Shown: in pieces, positions 7,964 through 11,635 of the stretch | Numbering within the stretch: position 1 is the first letter of the stretch | Layout: each line of letters begins with the position of its first letter | DNA from: Magnetococcales bacterium | Lineage (GTDB): Bacteria > Pseudomonadota > Magnetococcia > Magnetococcales > JADFYX01 | DNA: 11,635 bases | NCBI GenBank assembly: GCA_015232795.1 | Contig: JADFYX010000055.1 | Coordinates: 1-11,635 of the forward strand | Reading direction: 5' to 3' | Notes under the pieces: generated by a model | The model's input: only the letters and a program-made list of their open reading frames with translations | What the model was told of the DNA's origin: nothing | Databases searched by the model: none | Program-made: the position numbers and the translations under genes

Positions 7964-7991
7964 AATATAGATAAACATCAGTAAATGTCAA
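7964..7991 (-). promoter_or_regulatory. Sigma70-type promoter for dksA
   Basis: On the minus strand, a perfect -35 TTGACA (7991-7986), a 16-base spacer and a -10 TATATT (7969-7964, five of six matches). The expected start is near 7957, giving about 50 bases of leader before ATG 7908. Confidence 0.6.
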
Positions 7992-8130
7992 TCTTTGCAT
8001 TAAAGCAAGAAAAGGCATCAAGAACAATGTATATATTACAATCTATTGATTTTTATGAAATACTTGACAAAATAACAGCCATATTGCTGGTACTAAGTTT
8101 TTTATATTTTACTGGGGAAAACAACACACA

Positions 8131-9561
8131 TCACATATTTGGAAATATTTTTCCAGGATTCATGATACCTTTTGGATCAAAAACCGTTTTAATACTGCGT
8201 TGTAACAATAGTGACTCCCGACCAACTTCCCACTCGATATACTCCCTTTTTTGGGTGCCAACTCCATGTTCTCCAGATAGGGAGCCGTCTAATTTTAAAA
8301 CAAGCTTAAAAATACGTGCTAAAGCTGGTTTAACCTTTGCCATTATAACCGGGTCATCTGGGTCTACCAATAAATTTACATGGATATTGCCGTTCCCGGC
8401 GTGGCCGAAATTAATAATGGGAATATTAATATCAGCAGCAATATCTTCTAACCCCTCTATTAACAGACTGAGTTTTGAGACAGGAACCACTACATCTTCA
8501 TTTATCCTTTTTGGAGCCATTTTTTTGAGAATTGGTGATAGTGCATATCTGGCTGCCCAAACCTCCTCTGCCTCCTCTGAGCCAACAGCGGTGGTCTGCT
8601 CCAGAGGTGAAAATAACGCAACACATTGACTTACCTCTTGTGCTTGGTTAGCAATATCATCCTTACCACCTGCAACCTCCAACAGTAACATGGCACGACC
8701 ATCATCTGGGATTAAGAGGTCACTCTCTTGTCGTAGGAGATTAAGACTTGCGCCATCTAAAAATTCAATTGCTGAAGGTGGCGAAGCAGTGGTCATAAGC
8801 TTGGCAACCGCCTTTGTTGCTGCTGCAACAGAGCTAAACACCACCCGCGAAAGCCTGCGGGCTGTGGGTTTAGGAGCCAGCTTCAGGGTTGCCTGAGTAA
8901 CAACAGCTAGAGTTCCCTCTGAGCCAATCAGTAGTCTGGTCATATCATAACCGACCACCCCTTTGCTGGTGCGTCCTCCGGTATTTATAACCGTACCATC
9001 GGCTAAAACCGCCTGTAAACCGAGAACCCAGTCCCGTGTAACACCATAACGCACCGCCCCTGGACCAGCAGCACACATAGCGATATTACCGCCAATAGTG
9101 CAGGATTTAGATGATGATGGATCAGGAGGCCAAAATAGACCATAACTTGACAAAGCAGTTTGCAACTCGCCATTGACCACCCCAGGTTCGACAACAACCA
9201 AACGATCATCACTAGCGATTTCCACTATTTTATTCATACGTTGGGTAGAGATAACCAAACCACCAAAAGATGCTAAGGCTCCCCCGACATTTCCAGTTCC
9301 GGCCCCTCTTGGTATTACTGGTACGTCCATATCATTACAGAGACGTAAAACCCCAACCACCTGCTCTCTATTTTCAACCAAAACAACACAATCTGGCACT
9401 GCCCGTATTCCGGTATTATCCCAGGCATATGCTTCGCGCTGTGCTTTGGTGAGCAAAATTTGTCTAGAAGCTAAAACCTGAGCCAACCTATCCAAAAAAG
9501 CGGTAGAGACAGGAGAAGCAAACTTCTGGCTATGGTCACTTAGCGGTAGGGTCTTGGTCAT
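8131..9561 (-). CDS. FAD-linked oxidase, GlcD / D-2-hydroxyacid dehydrogenase type
   Basis: Flavoprotein of the glycolate oxidase GlcD / D-lactate dehydrogenase family, 476 residues. The FAD-binding (PCMH-type) half shows PRGAGTGNVGGAL (84-96), CTIGGNIAMCAAGPGAVRYG (154-173) and LLIGSEGTLAVVTQATLKL (210-228). The C-terminal oxidase half shows NEDVVVP (354-360), NFGHAGNGNIHVN (384-396), SGEHGVG (429-435) and FDPKGIMNPGKIF (461-473). All core motifs are present, so it should be active on a D-2-hydroxyacid such as glycolate or D-lactate; the substrate cannot be chosen from sequence. No glcE or glcF partner gene is present, which argues against a standard three-subunit glycolate oxidase at this locus. 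The ATG at 9561 lies inside the end of dolP (26-bp overlap) with no clear ribosome binding site, suggesting translational coupling. No later ATG or family-compatible start is near. Confidence 0.9.
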   Translation of the reverse strand: MTKTLPLSDHSQKFASPVSTAFLDRLAQVLASRQILLTKAQREAYAWDNTGIRAVPDCVVLVENREQVVGVLRLCNDMDVPVIPRGAGTGNVGGALASFGGLVISTQRMNKIVEIASDDRLVVVEPGVVNGELQTALSSYGLFWPPDPSSSKSCTIGGNIAMCAAGPGAVRYGVTRDWVLGLQAVLADGTVINTGGRTSKGVVGYDMTRLLIGSEGTLAVVTQATLKLAPKPTARRLSRVVFSSVAAATKAVAKLMTTASPPSAIEFLDGASLNLLRQESDLLIPDDGRAMLLLEVAGGKDDIANQAQEVSQCVALFSPLEQTTAVGSEEAEEVWAARYALSPILKKMAPKRINEDVVVPVSKLSLLIEGLEDIAADINIPIINFGHAGNGNIHVNLLVDPDDPVIMAKVKPALARIFKLVLKLDGSLSGEHGVGTQKREYIEWEVGRESLLLQRSIKTVFDPKGIMNPGKIFPNM

Positions 9562-10186
9562 CAGATTTTGGAGTAGAGCTATTTTTTTTATAAACTGGTA
9601 TTGCTTTGTTGTTTACCATTATATAGGAGACAACTTCAACTACCCCTTTAACTGATTTGGCTGATTCTATGGCTTGATCACGTTCAACAATAGATTGTGC
9701 TTGTCCAGTTAAATAAACCACCCCTTTTGTGGTTTCCACATGGATATCAATACCTCGCACATGGTCAGATGAGAACAGTCTAGATTTAACCTGAGCACTT
9801 ATCCAAAGATCATTGGCCAGCTCTTTTGCAGTCTCGCTCTGAACCTTGATTTCTGAAGAGACCTCTAAAACACCACGAGTATTTTTAGCAAGAGATACTG
9901 CTTCATCTATCTCCCCTTGAGAGGCAGCAACACCTGTTAACAGTACGCGTCCTTGATAAGCAGAGACATTGATGTTGGCAACTCTAACTATGTCACTTTC
10001 AATATAACTTCCACGGATTTTCCAAGCTACCCAGATATCCTCTACAAACTCCCCTGCTCCCCGGCGTTCTGCCACCATACCGGTTGCCACAGCTCCCGTA
10101 CCAATGGCAACTGAAGTACAAGCCGAGACAAGTAACAACAAACCAATGGGCAGAATGGTAATCCAAGCTCTTTTGAAGTCACTCAT
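9536..10186 (-). CDS. dolP: Two-BON-domain outer-membrane lipoprotein, DolP (YraP) family
   Basis: Envelope lipoprotein of 216 residues. The signal peptide has a basic N-end (K5, R6), a hydrophobic core (8-20) and lipobox VSAC with the lipidated Cys at 23; Thr at 24 gives no inner-membrane retention Asp, so outer-membrane sorting is expected. A Gly/Ala-rich stretch (29-45) is followed by BON1 (about 47-115, with AYQGRVLLTG at 76-85) and BON2 (about 125-193, with GVVYLTG at 155-161). NDLWISAQVKSRL (125-137) between the domains closely follows E. coli YraP. DolP binds anionic phospholipids and supports outer-membrane integrity and the Bam complex in E. coli. A hydrophilic Lys/Ser/Asp tail (200-216) is extra. 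ATG 10186 has AGAGG five bases upstream. It sits downstream of yraN, as in the enterobacterial cluster. Confidence 0.88.
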   Translation of the reverse strand: MSDFKRAWITILPIGLLLLVSACTSVAIGTGAVATGMVAERRGAGEFVEDIWVAWKIRGSYIESDIVRVANINVSAYQGRVLLTGVAASQGEIDEAVSLAKNTRGVLEVSSEIKVQSETAKELANDLWISAQVKSRLFSSDHVRGIDIHVETTKGVVYLTGQAQSIVERDQAIESAKSVKGVVEVVSYIMVNNKAIPVYKKNSSTPKSDDQDPTAK

Positions 10187-10218
10187 GATATCCTCTACGT
10201 ATTGAATCTAGGTTGAAA

Positions 10219-10238
10219 TAAAAAAAGTTTCCAAACTT
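10219..10238 (-). terminator. Possible weak intrinsic terminator after yraN
   Basis: Minus-strand 14-bp palindrome AAGTTTGGAAACTT (10238-10225) followed directly by six more T (10224-10219). The stem is short and AT-rich, so termination would be partial at best. It lies about 70 bases after the yraN stop and inside the dolP leader. Confidence 0.3.
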
Positions 10239-10246
10239 ACTTTAAC

Positions 10247-10252
10247 ATTATA
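10247..10252 (-). promoter_or_regulatory. Possible -10 element for dolP-glcD
   Basis: A perfect TATAAT on the minus strand, 60 bases before the dolP start. No good -35 hexamer lies 16-18 bases upstream, so this promoter, if real, needs an activator or another sigma factor. Confidence 0.3.
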
Positions 10253-10306
10253 TCCAAACAGAATCTATGCTCTAAGAGTTGCATATATTCAATACTGAAT
10301 TATTTT

Positions 10307-10678
10307 CTACCAACCGGGTCGAAAAGCATCTATAATCAATCTGATTGACCAAGTATCCCCACTTTTTTGCACTAGAACAGCATCAAAACGGCACTCATGA
10401 TCCAAAAACTCCGGTCGTTTTTGTAAATATGCACTGGCAAGGCGGTGTAAACGATGTTGTTTATTAACTCCGATAGATTCGGCAGCTTGGGCTAAAGCTT
10501 GACCACCACGAGAGCGAACCTCACAAAAAACCAAGGTCTTCCCGTCCATAGCAACTAAATCAATTTCACCAAATCGGCTGCGAACATTGCGTTCGATAAT
10601 TAAATAACCACGTTGTTGCAGATAGTCACAAGCCTTCTGCTCACCTTGGTTACCGAGGAGTTTTCGCAATATAGTCAC
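10307..10678 (-). CDS. yraN: UPF0102 protein YraN (predicted PD-(D/E)XK nuclease fold)
   Basis: The 123-residue protein has the whole UPF0102 pattern: GNQGEQKACDYLQQRGY (9-25), ERNVRSRFGEIDLVAMDG (29-46) and LVFCEVRSR (49-57), then a helix with NKQHRLHRLASAYL (72-85) and CRFDAVLV (96-103). E13, E38-I-D40 and E53-V-R55 occupy the places of a PD-(D/E)XK nuclease core, with Arg where many such enzymes have Lys; E. coli YraN also has Arg. The biochemical role is not settled in the family. The start is GTG 10678, with AGG nine bases upstream in a TTAGGTAA context; no in-frame ATG is available near it. The gene starts about 190 bases from the divergent lipoprotein gene. Confidence 0.92.
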   Translation of the reverse strand: MTILRKLLGNQGEQKACDYLQQRGYLIIERNVRSRFGEIDLVAMDGKTLVFCEVRSRGGQALAQAAESIGVNKQHRLHRLASAYLQKRPEFLDHECRFDAVLVQKSGDTWSIRLIIDAFRPGW

Positions 10679-10800
10679 GATACATTACCTAAAAAAAGTA
10701 GTGTCAAGAGCATAACAGCAATCCTTTTGGTTGCCCATTAGGGGTAAAACACGGTACAAATTCATAATGGTTCTTCTGCCATCACTTTTGAAAACCTCTC

Positions 10801-10848
10801 TTAAAATGATGTTTTTATTAAAACACCATTTTAACGAATGGTTAAAAT
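10801..10848. promoter_or_regulatory. Two overlapping, mutually exclusive hairpins before the TPR lipoprotein gene
   Basis: Hairpin A pairs 10801-10815 with 10820-10834 in 14 of 15 positions around the loop TATT. Hairpin B pairs ATTTTAAC (10828-10835) with GTTAAAAT (10841-10848) perfectly around GAATG. They share bases 10828-10834, so only one can form in an RNA. The site ends about 20 bases before the start codon at 10870, overlapping the likely promoter or leader. Both are very AT-rich, so they may instead be a set of operator half-sites. Confidence 0.4.
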
Positions 10849-10869
10849 ACAGCTCTAAGGTTAGAGATA

Positions 10870-11635
10870 ATGTCATTGATAAACCGTAACCCTACGACCT
10901 TTTATATCATATCTTTAAGCAAAAGCAGCTTTATGCTGTTTGGGTTATTTATAGCCTTTGCTTTACTGTTTTCTGGCTGTAGCTCCGTACCAGAACCCCC
11001 CACTGCAAAAGAAAAAGCCCAGGAAAAAGCTGATAAAACCAAAGCTAAACCAGAACTTTCCCAAGATATTATTTGGCTGCAAGAGGCAGATAAATTAGCT
11101 GCTGCCAACGATAAAGCCAATGCAGCCCTATACTACCAAAAGATCCTGGCAAAATTTCCAAATTCCAACTCAGCCCCAGAAGCCCAAACAAAATTGGCAG
11201 AATATTATTTAACCCAAGGAGCTGTGGATGAAGCCATTATTTTGTTAGAGCAAGCTGTTCGTCATGATACCCACCCTAATATTGGCAGGGCATTTCTTTT
11301 ACTAGGTGAAGCCCACAATTACCGTAAAGATCTGCATAAATCTTGGCAAGCATGGGGCGAACTAACTCTCCTTGATGTCCCCCAAGCCATTGATGGGTGG
11401 CAACAACTTTTAGAAGGCTATTTTGCCTTTGCCACACCTGAGAGCACAAACATTTTTTTAAGTTTAGCCCCAAAAACAGAACTAACACCTGAGCAAGCAA
11501 GGGTTCTGTTTCGGATTGCCAGCCTACAGTCCAAACGCCAGATTGATCTTATCACTTCTCTTCAACCACAAAATTCACCCTTATTACCACAGCTTATTTT
11601 ATGCCAGGGAGACCAAGCTATTCTGGCTGGCGACA
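10870..11635 (+). CDS. TPR-containing lipoprotein, 5' part (possible LpoA-type penicillin-binding protein activator)
   Basis: The frame is open from ATG 10870 to the window edge, giving the first 255 residues. AAGG at 10857-10860 lies nine bases before the ATG. Residues 1-37 look like a lipoprotein signal: basic residues at 6 and 18, a hydrophobic core at 22-34, and LFSGC with the lipidated Cys at 37 (Phe at -3 is unusual). A Lys/Ala/Glu-rich linker follows to about 60. TPR-like helices start at about residue 66, with ALYYQKILAKFP (87-98), KLAEYYLTQGAVDEAIILLE (108-127) and RAFLLLGEA (140-148). Residues 170-250 stay helical without clear repeats. LpoA proteins have an N-terminal TPR-like half before a periplasmic-binding-protein fold, and E. 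coli lpoA adjoins yraN, so LpoA is the leading guess. The deciding second half is outside the window. ATG 10933 is an unlikely start because it lacks basic residues. Confidence 0.7.
   Translation, partial: MSLINRNPTTFYIISLSKSSFMLFGLFIAFALLFSGCSSVPEPPTAKEKAQEKADKTKAKPELSQDIIWLQEADKLAAANDKANAALYYQKILAKFPNSNSAPEAQTKLAEYYLTQGAVDEAIILLEQAVRHDTHPNIGRAFLLLGEAHNYRKDLHKSWQAWGELTLLDVPQAIDGWQQLLEGYFAFATPESTNIFLSLAPKTELTPEQARVLFRIASLQSKRQIDLITSLQPQNSPLLPQLILCQGDQAILAGD

Noticed and set aside
8076..8089. CAGC / GCTG hairpin downstream of the GlcD-type gene
   Set aside because: Four-base stem with a six-base loop and a broken T-run; too weak to call a terminator.
7985..8629. Plus-strand frame of 214 codons
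   Set aside because: Most of it is antisense to the GlcD-type gene, which has every family motif; the first part has no recognisable domain.
10685..10876. Minus-strand 63-codon frame between yraN and the TPR lipoprotein
   Set aside because: It overlaps the start of the lipoprotein gene and runs through the hairpin region, has no family features and no good ribosome binding site. The inner ATG that would give about 26 residues is no better supported.
10902..11500. Two minus-strand frames within the lipoprotein gene
   Set aside because: Both lie antisense to a continuous plus-strand frame with a lipoprotein signal and TPR-like helices.

Overview
The window is a stretch of ordinary bacterial chromosome, AT-leaning in base composition, from a Gram-negative member of the Pseudomonadota. 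The evidence is the combination of a DgkA-type diacylglycerol kinase, a DksA with the full tip and zinc motifs, a DciA/DUF721 protein, a DolP (YraP) two-BON lipoprotein, YraN, and the start of a second, TPR-type lipoprotein. The gene order matches no enterobacterial arrangement, and I cannot fix the class from sequence alone. There is no rRNA, tRNA, CRISPR array, transposase or phage gene. I found no clear undescribed multi-gene system; the less usual items are repeats and small dyads between genes.

Layout. 1-649 (+): 3' part of a gene for a strongly acidic protein with a long Glu-Pro dipeptide tract. 773-1585 (+): trpC, behind a good sigma70-type promoter with a dyad in its spacer. 1654-2349 (-): a PhoB-like response regulator, convergent with trpC and without a kinase gene beside it. 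2350-3064: about 700 bp of AT-rich DNA with no credible gene. 3065-4711 (-): trmN6-like methyltransferase, DciA-like protein and dgkA, all in one direction. 4796-7290 (+): cysQ-like phosphatase, adenosine-kinase-like PfkB kinase and thiE, packed with an ATGA overlap and a zero-base junction. 7339-7409: an inverted pair of REP-like sequences lying between the convergent thiE and dksA. 7441-7908 (-): dksA with its own promoter. 8131-10678 (-): yraN, dolP and a GlcD-type FAD oxidase; the last two overlap by 26 bp. 10870-11635 (+): start of a TPR lipoprotein running off the window, divergent from yraN.

How they work together. The trmN6 / cysQ / adenosine kinase neighbourhood is biochemically coherent if the assignments hold: SAM-dependent methylation yields adenosine through S-adenosylhomocysteine, and sulfate assimilation yields PAP; the two plus-strand enzymes would return both to AMP. 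thiE adds thiamine phosphate synthesis. The right end resembles a rearranged version of the enterobacterial yraM(lpoA)-yraN-yraP(dolP) envelope cluster, with yraN and dolP on one strand and the TPR lipoprotein turned to the other. trpC, the PhoB-like regulator and dksA are housekeeping or regulatory genes with no evident link to their neighbours.
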